A stretch of DNA of 64,000 nucleotides, taken from NCBI RefSeq assembly GCF_002443255.2, contig NW_019211454.1, forward strand, positions 58,725,601-58,789,600, written 5' to 3'. Under the pieces are notes generated by a model, which was given only the letters and a program-made list of their open reading frames with translations, made no database searches and was not told the DNA's origin. The stretch comes from Varroa destructor. Lineage: Eukaryota > Arthropoda > Arachnida > Mesostigmata > Varroidae. The translations under genes were made by a program, and so were the position numbers. Below, in pieces: positions 63,527 through 64,000 of the stretch. The stretch's first letter is position 1; the number at the start of each line of letters is the position of its first letter.

Positions 63527-64000
63527 CTGTAACGAAAAGAAAAACTAACGTGACAAAAAATCCTTTCTTTTTTTTTTACCTTGATGACGCATCAGATCCT
63601 TCCAGTATTTTTACCCGTTACAGCAGTCAGTTGAATCGACAATCGTATGTAGATTCTAATCCTTCATTAATAAAATTAAACCGCTAAACAATGGACAAAA
63701 TATCTGGTATGACTTAATATAAACCGGATTTTACTTTTAAACTTCCAGCCCTCAGCCTCCCTCACCCCGAAACGACCCATTCCGTTGCTGTATGTTATCG
63801 TTTGCATTGACTGCTGCTTAACGGTCGCTGGTGCTAAGCTTGCTTAAACCTATGTTTCCTACTGCATCCCAACGCAAAGTTACTCTCAAAAGCAACAAAC
63901 AGCTACGCTATCAAGAAATGGCACATATCGAGTTCTACTGAACTTTTCACTAAATGGAACATAAATGAGTTGAAAAAAAGTTTTTAAAAGAGTATAACAG
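63527..64000 (-). other. Intron upstream of the first visible MOXD1 exon
   Basis: A pyrimidine-rich stretch precedes the acceptor. I looked for a signal-peptide exon on the minus strand and found none. A possible donor (CATCAAG|GTAAAA near 63580) has stops in the frames that would fit. The missing first exon is probably outside the window. Confidence 0.5.

Overview
This is eukaryotic genomic DNA, very probably from an arthropod. It is roughly 60% A+T, has long intergenic stretches, GT-AG introns of 150 bp to 3.3 kb, a 100-N assembly gap, simple-sequence tracts and dead mariner transposons. The protein resemblance of the two recognisable genes, and a scrap of TTAGG telomere-type repeat, make me think of a mite or tick. 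That placement is inference. I see no operons, prokaryotic genes or CRISPR.

Two host genes can be read exon by exon, both on the minus strand. (1) 56071-63526 is a DBH-like copper monooxygenase (MOXD1 / dopamine beta-hydroxylase family). It has nine exons whose splice phases all agree: a DOMON domain, then both copper-binding monooxygenase domains with every copper ligand present. Its first exon (start and signal peptide) is not visible and may lie beyond the right edge. (2) 29657-34936 is a twelve-helix transporter of the monocarboxylate transporter type (SLC16, major facilitator superfamily). Six exons are clear. The exon for helices 10-11 has an in-frame TGA, and the exons for helix 1 and helices 4-5 could not be found, so it may be a decaying copy or may carry assembly errors.

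Two degenerate mariner transposases are present: plus strand near 13.3-14.0 kb, with D,D34D spacing still exact, and minus strand near 46.6-47.1 kb, with the second catalytic Asp changed to Glu.

Several other short segments look like single exons because of codon-like composition plus splice signals, but I cannot name their genes: 2.05-2.19 kb (poly-Ala), 3.72-3.93 kb (Cys-rich), 41.72-41.94 kb (faint SAS-6 resemblance), 43.25-43.47 kb, 51.2-51.4 kb and 52.3-52.9 kb. A 56-base near-perfect hairpin at 18125-18180 is the best candidate for a small-RNA precursor or foldback element. The rest of 4-13 kb, 18-29 kb, 35-41 kb, 47-51 kb and 53-56 kb holds nothing I can recognise. At this base composition open frames of 60-100 codons arise often by chance, so most were left out.
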